Source: Eggerthellaceae bacterium (GTDB lineage Bacteria; Actinomycetota; Coriobacteriia; Coriobacteriales; Eggerthellaceae). Taken from it: a stretch of DNA of 18,491 nt. The notes beneath the pieces were generated by a model. It had not been told where the DNA came from, ran no database searches, and worked only from the letters and a program-made list of their open reading frames with translations. The translations under genes and the position numbers were made by a program. Each line of letters begins with the position of its first letter. Positions within the stretch are counted from its first letter, which is position 1. The DNA lies in assembly GCA_900754495.1 (NCBI GenBank), contig CAAEDC010000102.1, positions 1 through 18,491 on the forward strand, given 5' to 3'. This document shows, piece by piece, positions 1 to 5,942 of the stretch.

Positions 1-89
1 ACGTGAAGTCCATCACCGTGGCTTCCACGATGAGCCCCGGCGTGCCGGTCGACTCCGCGGTGAACCGCGCGTACACCTCCGCTGAATAG
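1..89 (+). CDS. 3' end of an unidentified protein (partial)
   Basis: The frame beginning at base 3 is open and ends at a TAG at 87-89, giving 28 C-terminal residues that finish in AVNRAYTSAE. A perfect intrinsic terminator follows 28 bases later, which supports this being a real gene end on the plus strand. The visible tail has no recognisable motif, no membrane segment and no sorting signal, so no function is assigned. The gene starts outside the window. Confidence 0.55.
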   Translation, partial: VKSITVASTMSPGVPVDSAVNRAYTSAE

Positions 90-112
90 CTCATCGTATA
101 TCCGCTATCGCG

Positions 113-140
113 AAAAGGGACCCTCCGGGGTCCCTTTTTT
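113..140 (+). terminator. Intrinsic terminator after the first partial gene
   Basis: GGGACCC (117-123) pairs perfectly with GGGTCCC (128-134) across the tetraloop TCCG and is followed by six T. The A-run at 113-116 can pair with the T-run, so the hairpin may work in both directions. It separates the upstream gene from the NlpC/P60 gene, which must therefore have its own promoter. Confidence 0.9.
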
Positions 141-188
141 CATGCGCGCTTAAGGCGGGTTCATCCCGCATCGAGGGCTCTCTTGTGG

Positions 189-208
189 GTGGTAACGATC
201 GTTACCAC
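189..208. promoter_or_regulatory. 20-bp perfect palindrome, probable operator
   Basis: GTGGTAACGATCGTTACCAC is fully self-complementary. It lies 167 bases upstream of the NlpC/P60 start codon, with no T-run after it, so it is not a terminator. A weak promoter may follow: a TTGGGT -35-like box at 221-226 and AATATG at 244-249, 17 bases apart. This would place the palindrome just upstream of -35, where an activator could bind. The GTAAC half-sites recall boxes reported for the actinobacterial cell-wall regulator MtrA, but those are usually described as direct repeats, so the regulator is unknown. A small hairpin (GCGGG/CCCGC, 155-169) lies further upstream. Confidence 0.55.
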
Positions 209-374
209 AAGTTGTAGTGGTTGGGTGCGATTTCGATGCCTCGAATATGTCAGCCTTGTGGGTATTGGAAGAAAAATGCTGCTCGGAAGCGGGGTGGTTG
301 GTATCCTATAAAACGGCTTTCCTCGAAACGGGGGCACTTGTTCGGGGAAAGGCAGACAACGAGGAGGCTATTAC

Positions 375-1493
375 ATGGTTTATACGAAGCGAAATCCCTT
401 CCGCGTCGCGGGATCGGCGGCCCTTTCCGCCGTGCTCGCCGTGGGCATCATGATGCCGGTCGCCATGCCGACCGAGGCTTACGCGGATCCGACGTCCGCC
501 GAGAAGCAGGCGGAGGCCCAGTCGGTTCTCGCATCCCTCAACGCCATGCAGGCTGAGCTGGATCAGGCTTCCAACAATTACTACACCGCGCTTGACGAGC
601 AGGAGCAGGCGCAGCAGAAGATGGACGAGGCGCAGCAGCGCATCGACGAGGCGAACGAGCAGATCGCCGGCCTTCAGGAGCGCCTGGGCGATCGTGCCAA
701 GTCGATGTACCGCAACGGCAGCGCTTCGATCATCGACGTGCTGCTCGGGTCCTCGACGTTCACCGAGTTCGTGAACAACTGGGATCTGCTCGACAAGATG
801 AACCAGAGCGATTCCGAGCTCGTCAACCAGACCAAGGATCTGCGTCAGCAGATCGAGGACGAGAAGGCCGAGTACGCCGCCCAGGAGCAGGTTGCTGCTG
901 AGAAGGCCGCCGAGGCCAAGAAGATCCAGGACGAGGCCCAGGCCACCGTCAGCGAGATGCAGGCGACCTATGACAGCCTGTCCGCCGAGGCCGCCGAGCT
1001 CCTCGAGCAGGAGCGCGCCGCCCAGGCAGCCGCCGAGGCCGCTGCGGCCGAGCAGGTCATGCAGGAGGCGCAGCAGTCCGCCATCGAGCACCAGCAGGGT
1101 GGCGGCGGCAACACCGGCGGCGGCACGAGCACCCCGTCCACGCCGTCCTACTCCGAGCCCGATTACAACCCGGTGACCGGCAATGCGGTCGTTGATCGCG
1201 CGTACCAGTGGCTCGGCAACGCCGAGTACGTCTGGGGCGCGTGCTCCCCGGGCGCGTTCGACTGCTCCGGCTTCGTGTCCTACTGCCTGACCGGCGCGTA
1301 CAGCCGTCTGGGCACCACCTACACGTTCTTGGGCTGGCAGCACGTCAGCAACCCGCAGCCGGGCGACGTCGCCGTCAACGCGGATCACTGCGGCATCTAC
1401 ATCGGCGGCGGCCAGATGATCCACTGCGCCACCTACGGCGTGGGCGTCATTATCGGCCCGGTCCAGAGCGGCATGGTCTTCGTCCGCTACTAG
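375..1493 (+). CDS. Secreted coiled-coil NlpC/P60 (C40) peptidoglycan hydrolase
   Basis: A predicted cell-wall endopeptidase of 372 residues acting outside the cell. Residues 1-37 form a Sec signal peptide (basic start, hydrophobic core, likely cleavage after AYA). Residues about 41-240 are a long Ala/Glu/Gln-rich coiled coil, as in PcsB- and CwlO-type hydrolases. A Gly/Ser/Thr/Pro linker (about 243-262) leads to the C-terminal NlpC/P60 domain. Its catalytic residues are visible: Cys297 in DCSGFVSYC, His338 in NADHCGIYIG and His350 in QMIHC, with the 12-residue His-His spacing usual for the family. The start is set by GAGGAGG at 361-367, seven bases before ATG. In PcsB/CwlO systems the coiled coil links the enzyme to FtsEX and holds it inactive; that role is inferred here. 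An N-acetylmuramoyl-L-alanine amidase activity cannot be excluded. Confidence 0.9.
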   Translation: MVYTKRNPFRVAGSAALSAVLAVGIMMPVAMPTEAYADPTSAEKQAEAQSVLASLNAMQAELDQASNNYYTALDEQEQAQQKMDEAQQRIDEANEQIAGLQERLGDRAKSMYRNGSASIIDVLLGSSTFTEFVNNWDLLDKMNQSDSELVNQTKDLRQQIEDEKAEYAAQEQVAAEKAAEAKKIQDEAQATVSEMQATYDSLSAEAAELLEQERAAQAAAEAAAAEQVMQEAQQSAIEHQQGGGGNTGGGTSTPSTPSYSEPDYNPVTGNAVVDRAYQWLGNAEYVWGACSPGAFDCSGFVSYCLTGAYSRLGTTYTFLGWQHVSNPQPGDVAVNADHCGIYIGGGQMIHCATYGVGVIIGPVQSGMVFVRY

Positions 1494-1514
1494 GCGCCGA
1501 AACATACACGCGAT

Positions 1515-1545
1515 CGAAACCCCGCCGATCCCGGGGGGGTTTTCG
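1515..1545 (+). terminator. Terminator-like hairpin 1 after the NlpC/P60 gene
   Basis: AAACCCC (1517-1523) pairs with GGGGTTT (1536-1542) across a GC-rich loop. The right arm runs into a TTTT tract. It begins about 20 bases after the stop codon of the hydrolase. Confidence 0.6.
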
Positions 1546-1561
1546 TTTGAGGCGAGAGAGG

Positions 1562-1588
1562 CGGCGCCCGATCGCGCGGCGCCGTTTT
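1562..1588 (+). terminator. Terminator-like hairpin 2 after the NlpC/P60 gene
   Basis: CGGCGCC (1562-1568) pairs with GGCGCCG (1578-1584) over a nine-base loop and is followed by TTTT. It stands in tandem with the hairpin at 1515-1545, so the hydrolase transcript probably has a double stop before the next gene. Confidence 0.5.
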
Positions 1589-1691
1589 CGAAAGGGGAAG
1601 AGGGGACGGACGCCTTCCTCCCCCTTCATCTCGATCGAGGGAAACCGCCCGCTCCCTTTTCCCGTTCCCCGTGAAGGAAGGTTGAAACGAT

Positions 1692-2465
1692 ATGGCGATC
1701 ATCTTGAAGAGCCCCGGCGAGATCGAGGCGATGAAGGCGGCATGCGTGCTTTCCGCGCAGGTCCTGCGCGAGGTGGGTGCGCACTGCAAGCCGGGCGTCA
1801 CGACGCTCGAGCTCGACGAGATCGCCGAGACGTTCATCCGCGAGCATGGCGGCGTGCCGGCGTTCAAGGGATACGGCGGGTTCCCCGGCAGCATCTGCGC
1901 CTCCATCAACGACCAGATCGTGCACGGCATCCCCTCCAAGAAGGCCGTCCTGAAAGACGGCGACATCATCTCGATCGACACCGGCGCGATCGTCGACGGA
2001 TGGGTGGGGGACAACGCCTGGACCTATGCGGTGGGCTCCGTCTCGCCCGAGAACAAGCGCCTGCTCGAAGTGGGGGAGAAGTGCATGTGGACGGGCCTCG
2101 CCGCGGCGCGCGCCGGCAACCGCATGGGCGATCTCGGGCATGCGATCCAGGCGGTCGCCGAGGCGGCCGGTTACGGCGTGGTGCGCGAGTACGTCGGCCA
2201 CGGAATCGGGCGCGACATGCACGAGGAACCCAACGTGCCCAACTACGGGCATCGCCATTGCGGCATCAAGCTGGAGGTCGGCATGGTGCTCGCCGTGGAG
2301 CCGATGATCAATGCCGGAACCCATCGCGTGAGGCCGATGTCGGACGGGTGGCTCGTGTGCACGCGCGACGGCAAGCCGTCGGTGCACTTCGAGAAGACGG
2401 TCGCCATCACCGAGGAGGGCCCCCTCATCCTGACGACGGAACCGGATCACGAGCGTCCGCTGTAG
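1692..2465 (+). CDS. map: Methionine aminopeptidase, type I
   Basis: Removes the initiator methionine from new cytosolic proteins. The 257-residue length fits the short bacterial type I form with no N-terminal zinc-finger or SH3-binding extension. All active-site residues are visible: His78 in VHGIP, metal ligands Asp96 and Asp107, His170 in YVGHGIGR, Glu203 in AVEPM and Glu234 in FEKT, plus His177. AAGGAAGG at 1674-1681 precedes the ATG by ten bases. I see no convincing -10 box upstream. The gene stands alone here, convergent with murJ, whereas the housekeeping map of many bacteria, including actinobacteria, lies with secY-adk-infA in the ribosomal cluster. It could be the only copy or a second paralogue; the window cannot tell. 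Confidence 0.95.
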   Translation: MAIILKSPGEIEAMKAACVLSAQVLREVGAHCKPGVTTLELDEIAETFIREHGGVPAFKGYGGFPGSICASINDQIVHGIPSKKAVLKDGDIISIDTGAIVDGWVGDNAWTYAVGSVSPENKRLLEVGEKCMWTGLAAARAGNRMGDLGHAIQAVAEAAGYGVVREYVGHGIGRDMHEEPNVPNYGHRHCGIKLEVGMVLAVEPMINAGTHRVRPMSDGWLVCTRDGKPSVHFEKTVAITEEGPLILTTEPDHERPL

Positions 2466-2516
2466 CGGGTCCGCTCGCCCAGGCTGCCTCCCGCGGATGG
2501 CCCGGCGTCCTGCCGC

Positions 2517-4424
2517 TTAGCGCTTGAGCTTGCCGGCGACCTTTCCGATGATGCCGGAGAGCATGGCGGATTCGGGCACGCGCAGCTTGAGCGCCAGCCC
2601 GTATGTCACGAGAAGGCTCACTACGCCGCCTGCGACGATGTAGGCGAACGATTGGATAAGCGAGCCGGACAGCGGGGAGACGAAGCTCTCAAGCGCCCAC
2701 AGGACGCCGTAGCCCGCCGCCGCCCCCAAAACGCCCAGCACCAGCGCCGCCGCGAACGCCCGCGCGGTCGATCCCAATCCGAACGATCCCAGATGGCGGC
2801 GCAGATAGACGAACAGGCAGACGTCGGCGAACGCGTTGAACGCCACCTCGCCGGCGGCGATGGAGCCGATGGGCACGCCCTGGTCCGCAAGCGCGGCGCC
2901 GCCCACGGTGATGGCGACCTGCACGATCATCGCGATAAGGTTCACGAGCGCGAATGCGCCCATCTTGCGCAGACTCGAGAACGTCTTCTGCAGATAGGTG
3001 TTGACGCCGTAGAACGGCAACGCGAACGCGAGCACGCCCAGGTATCCTGCGATGAGCGCCACGCTGTCCATCGTGAACGCGCCCACATGCAGAAGGCTCA
3101 CCAGCGGATAGGCGAACACGATGAGGTACAGGGCGAAGGGAACCGTGAAGAACAGGATCTGGTTGGTGCCCGACACGATCCCCCGCTTGACGCCTTCGAC
3201 GTCGCCCTCGGCGCGCATCTCGGAGAGCTCGGTGAACATCGTCGTGGTGATGGGCACGACGAGGAACGAGTAGGGCAGCGTGAACCACAGGCGCGCGTAC
3301 AGCAGCACCGAGGGGCCGGCGTCGGTGAACACGAGCGACGCGGCGTTTTGGACCGAGACGGCGATGCAGGACGTGACCATCACGCCCACGGCGGGAAGGC
3401 CGATCCCGATGGTCTCGCGCAGCGCGGGGTCGTGCAGGTTGATGCGCGGGCGCAGGCGGATGCCGTTGCGCGCGAGCGCCGGGATCTGGATCGCCATCTG
3501 CACGAACACGCCGAGCGGGTTGCCGATGGCGATGATGTAGAGCGCGAGTTCGGGCTGGTTGGGCGCGACGATGGCGTAGGCGATGAACGTCGCGATGACG
3601 ATGAGGTTGTTGGCGACCGGCGCGATCGACGACCACAGGTAGTCGTGGTTGGCGTTGAGCAGGCCCGACACCACCGCCGATGCGCCGTAGAAGACGATCT
3701 GGATCGCGAAGAACTGGAAGAAGAACGTCGCCTGGTCCATGTCTCCCTGGTCGGAGAAGAAGCTTTGCGTGTAGATCGCCACGCCCGGGAACGCCATGCA
3801 CAGAAGCGACAGCACGCCGAGGAAGATCACGACGATGGTGAGCAGGTTGGAGGCGTACTCGTTTCCGCCGTCGCGGCCGAGCCTTTTCTTCACCGACACG
3901 TAGACCGGCAGGAACGCCGTGACGAGCATGCCGCCCACGACCAGCTCGTAGAGCATGTTGGGGAGGTTGTTGGCGACCTGGTAGGAGCTCGACAGGAGCG
4001 AGGCGCCGAGCGCGAACGCCATCGCCCACGTGCGGATGAAGCCCGTGATGCGCGAGACGATGGTGCAGACGCTGATGAGCGCGGCGGACGAGCCGATGTC
4101 GGAGCCCCGTTCGGGCTCGGGAGCGTCGCCGTCGGTCTGCACGGCGATGGAGGCGGGCTCAAGCTCTGGCTCGGGCTCGGGGGCGTCTTGGAAGCGGGGA
4201 GCCTCCTCGCGTGTGCGGTCCTTCCCGGCATGGCGCGCCCGTTTCGCGGCGGGTTGAGCCGCGCGCGTGCGGTCCACGCCGCCGTGCCGTCCCACGACGG
4301 GGATCGCGGCGGTGGAGTCGGGATCCCAGGCGCCGTCCCCCTCTTCGGAGCGTGCGGTCCGCGGGGCGTCTTCGACGGGCTCAGGCTTGCGGGTATGTCG
4401 TGCTCGGCTGAGCTTGTCAGGCAT
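2517..4424 (-). CDS. murJ: Lipid II flippase MurJ (MviN family)
   Basis: Flips lipid-linked peptidoglycan precursor across the cytoplasmic membrane. Of 635 residues, the first ~110 are hydrophilic, Pro/Glu/Arg-rich and probably disordered. The membrane core then starts with ALISVCTIVSRITGFIRTWA. Arg125 and Arg131 match the essential Arg18 and Arg24 of E. coli MurJ; NNLPNMLYELVVGG and TAFLPVYV are also family blocks. Many hydrophobic segments follow, consistent with the 14 of the family. The protein ends shortly after the last one, in GKVAGKLKR, without the pseudokinase and extracellular domains of mycobacterial MviN. The residue at the E. coli Asp39 position appears to be Ser (LLSSSYQVA). The start is supported by GAGGAAAG about ten bases upstream on the minus strand. 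The gene is divergent from nadK and convergent with map. Confidence 0.93.
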   Translation of the reverse strand: MPDKLSRARHTRKPEPVEDAPRTARSEEGDGAWDPDSTAAIPVVGRHGGVDRTRAAQPAAKRARHAGKDRTREEAPRFQDAPEPEPELEPASIAVQTDGDAPEPERGSDIGSSAALISVCTIVSRITGFIRTWAMAFALGASLLSSSYQVANNLPNMLYELVVGGMLVTAFLPVYVSVKKRLGRDGGNEYASNLLTIVVIFLGVLSLLCMAFPGVAIYTQSFFSDQGDMDQATFFFQFFAIQIVFYGASAVVSGLLNANHDYLWSSIAPVANNLIVIATFIAYAIVAPNQPELALYIIAIGNPLGVFVQMAIQIPALARNGIRLRPRINLHDPALRETIGIGLPAVGVMVTSCIAVSVQNAASLVFTDAGPSVLLYARLWFTLPYSFLVVPITTTMFTELSEMRAEGDVEGVKRGIVSGTNQILFFTVPFALYLIVFAYPLVSLLHVGAFTMDSVALIAGYLGVLAFALPFYGVNTYLQKTFSSLRKMGAFALVNLIAMIVQVAITVGGAALADQGVPIGSIAAGEVAFNAFADVCLFVYLRRHLGSFGLGSTARAFAAALVLGVLGAAAGYGVLWALESFVSPLSGSLIQSFAYIVAGGVVSLLVTYGLALKLRVPESAMLSGIIGKVAGKLKR

Positions 4425-4455
4425 GGCGGACGCTTTCCTCGATCGGGGGTTTCGC

Positions 4456-4461
4456 TATAAT
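4456..4461 (+). promoter_or_regulatory. -10 box of the nadK promoter
   Basis: A perfect TATAAT, with only a weak -35 candidate (TTTCCT, 4434-4439, spacer 16). It implies transcription from about 4468, just ahead of the Shine-Dalgarno for the ATG at 4495. This argues against the longer open frame that runs back to 4267 into murJ. The same CGCTATAAT string recurs in the promoter of the DUF1846 gene. Confidence 0.65.
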
Positions 4462-4494
4462 CTTCATCATATCAAAGGGCGAAAGAGGGTCCGC

Positions 4495-5391
4495 ATGCAC
4501 GTGCTCGTCATACGCAATAACTCCAATCCGCAGGCCACGGAGGCGTCGCTTCTGCTCGGCGCCTATCTGGGCATGCAGGGTATCGAAAGCTCGCTGGTGG
4601 ATTCCCGCGACCTGGTGGGGCCGGCCGAGATCGGCGAGGTGCGCCGACTCGTGGAGGGCGGCATCGACCTGGCGGTCGTGCTGGGCGGCGACGGGACGAT
4701 CCTGCGCACAGCGCGTCAGATCGGCACGGCGGGCGTTCCGATCCTGGGGATCAACTTCGGCCGGCTGGGCTTTCTGGCAAACGCGAGCGATGACGGCGTG
4801 GTCGCGATCGTCGCCGCGGCGCTTGCCGACGAGTGCGTGCGCGAGAAGCGCGCCAACCTGCGCATCGACGTGGTGTGCGAGGGCGAGCGCGATCCGTGGA
4901 GCGACGACGCCGACGGGGAGGAGCCCGACGGCCCGCGGACGTTCTTCGCGCTCAACGAGCTGGCGGTGACGCGCGGCGCCAACGGGCGCCTGATCGACTT
5001 CACGCTGGGCGTCTCGGGCGCGCGCGTCGCGGACATGCGCGGCGACGGCGTCGTGGTGGCGACGGCGACGGGCTCCACCGGCTATGCGCTCTCCGCGGGC
5101 GGACCTTTGGTGTCGCCGGGCTACGACGGGCTCGTCGTGGTGCCGATCGCGCCGCACACGCTGCGCTCCCGCTCCATCGTCACGAACGGAAGCGACGTCG
5201 TCGAGGTGTCGCTGCTCTGCCCTTCGGAGGGCTCCTATCCGCGCGAGGCGACGTTGTTCGTCGACGGCGAGCCGATCGAGTTCCCCGCGCCGGTGCGCCA
5301 CATCTACGTCCGCCGCGGCGACGAGCCGACGATTCTCCTGCGCTACCAGCGCGAGGGTTTCTACGAGCACGTTTCCAAGACGTTCTTCTAG
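4495..5391 (+). CDS. nadK: NAD kinase
   Basis: Phosphorylates NAD to NADP in the cytosol. The chosen product is 298 residues, close to the usual bacterial length. The motifs are all in order: GGDGT at 64-68 with catalytic Asp66, NFGRLGFLAN at 87-96, the NE pair at 154-155, ATGSTGYALSAGGPL at 191-205, and a HTLRSRSIV block from His221. The frame is open back to 4267, but those upstream codons overlap murJ and lie ahead of the promoter. ATG 4495 has AAAGAGGG at 4482-4489, five bases away, and the protein begins with the typical strand MHVLVIRNN. An acidic insert (about 131-147) looks like a surface loop. In many actinobacteria nadK sits between tlyA and recN; here it is alone, divergent from murJ. 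Confidence 0.95.
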   Translation: MHVLVIRNNSNPQATEASLLLGAYLGMQGIESSLVDSRDLVGPAEIGEVRRLVEGGIDLAVVLGGDGTILRTARQIGTAGVPILGINFGRLGFLANASDDGVVAIVAAALADECVREKRANLRIDVVCEGERDPWSDDADGEEPDGPRTFFALNELAVTRGANGRLIDFTLGVSGARVADMRGDGVVVATATGSTGYALSAGGPLVSPGYDGLVVVPIAPHTLRSRSIVTNGSDVVEVSLLCPSEGSYPREATLFVDGEPIEFPAPVRHIYVRRGDEPTILLRYQREGFYEHVSKTFF

Positions 5392-5409
5392 CGCGCGTCC
5401 GGACAGGAT

Positions 5410-5536
5410 CGCTTGCTCCCGCGTTCGATCCGCGCTATATCGCATGCTTCCACATGCGATCCGCGCTATATCGCGTATTTCCGCTAACGATTCGCGCTAT
5501 ATCGCGTGTTCCCGCTTGCGATCCGCGCTATATCGC
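5410..5536. repeat. Tandem array of four 31-bp repeats
   Basis: The 17-bp core GATCCGCGCTATATCGC occurs at 5427-5443, 5458-5474, 5489-5505 (one base changed, GATT) and 5520-5536. The starts are exactly 31 bases apart each time. The 14-base linkers are also related (GTATTTCCGCTAAC, GTGTTCCCGCTTGC; the first is more divergent). A degenerate linker at 5413-5426, preceded by CGC at 5410-5412, suggests the worn end of a fifth copy. Each core contains an imperfect palindrome, GCGCTATATCGC. Since 31 is not a multiple of three and the linkers vary, the array is non-coding. It starts 36 bases after the nadK stop codon. Confidence 0.92.
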
Positions 5537-5883
5537 CCAATCTCGCCGCATTCCCGCGTCGGGGTGACACGATGCGTCGATTTAGTTTGATGCGGCTTGC
5601 GCCAAGCAGGCCCCTGGTTTCACCGCGCTCATATAATGCCAGGTCACGCTATGTATCGATAAGCGCCGCGGATGAGCCTTTTGTAAATCGACGCTAAATC
5701 GCTCGATCTTGCCAGCCGGATGGCCCCGTGCGGCAACGGATGCCGATTTAGCGTGGATCGGGAGCAAGGGCGATGGCGATGGCGCATCGGAATCAGCAGG
5801 GTAGGAGCCCCGCTCCTTGCTTTGCCCCAAATCCCCGCCGCCCCTTTTTGCGGCGCGCTCCCAGATTTAGATGCGGCGTACTC

Positions 5884-5920
5884 CCAAAAGAAAAGGAGCC
5901 CCGCTTCCGCGAGGCTCCTT
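5884..5920 (-). terminator. Intrinsic terminator of the DUF1846 gene
   Basis: Read on the minus strand, AAGGAGCCTCGC and GCGGGGCTCCTT form a 12-bp stem (one G-T wobble) closed by the tetraloop GGAA, followed by TTTTCTTTT. It begins 22 bases after the TAA of the DUF1846 gene. Confidence 0.9.
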
Positions 5921-5942
5921 GATGCTCATATCCGTTTTCCGC

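Larger units (their letters stand above)
5392..5942. other. 551-bp gene-free region between nadK and the DUF1846 gene
   Basis: No frame here looks protein-like. The stretch holds the 31-bp tandem array (listed separately), then AT-richer sequence with the motif CGATTTAG in both orientations (5578, 5694, 5744, and degenerate at 5863). An 11-bp perfect inverted pair, ACGCTAAATCG (5691-5701) and CGATTTAGCGT (5744-5754), is part of that set. There is an orphan TATAAT at 5632-5637 without a -35 box. Small hairpins occur at 5804-5816 (GGAGC/GCTCC) and 5836-5855 (CGCCGC/GCGGCG). The 12-mer AGGAGCCCCGCT occurs at 5803-5814 and again at 5894-5905 inside the DUF1846 terminator. Confidence 0.6.

Noticed and set aside
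141..374. A c-di-AMP (ydaO-type) riboswitch before the NlpC/P60 gene, as in some actinobacteria.
   Set aside because: I looked for the conserved GC-rich core blocks of that class and could not align them; only a simple hairpin and the palindrome are present.
306..1505. A 399-codon minus-strand open frame opposite the NlpC/P60 gene.
   Set aside because: It is an antisense shadow caused by high GC content; the plus strand has a signal peptide, catalytic residues and a ribosome site.
2464..2475. A hairpin (AGCGG/CCGCT) between map and murJ as a shared terminator.
   Set aside because: The loop would be only two bases and no T-run follows on either strand.
4267..4494. A longer NadK start at 4267 in the same frame.
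   Set aside because: It would overlap murJ, lie upstream of the TATAAT at 4456 and add 76 residues with no family similarity; ATG 4495 has the ribosome site.
5420..5434. CGCG-TTCGATC-CGCG resembles a tRNA T-arm, suggesting a tRNA remnant or attachment site.
   Set aside because: It falls at the edge of the first 31-bp repeat; the other copies do not keep the TTCGATC loop, and no acceptor, D-arm or anticodon arm can be built around it.
5410..5536. The repeats could be a short CRISPR array.
   Set aside because: Linkers are only 14 bp and similar to one another, and no cas gene is in the window.
5541..5697. Short open frames across the nadK-DUF1846 gap.
   Set aside because: They run through the 31-bp repeats in shifting frames, have no ribosome sites and show arbitrary composition.
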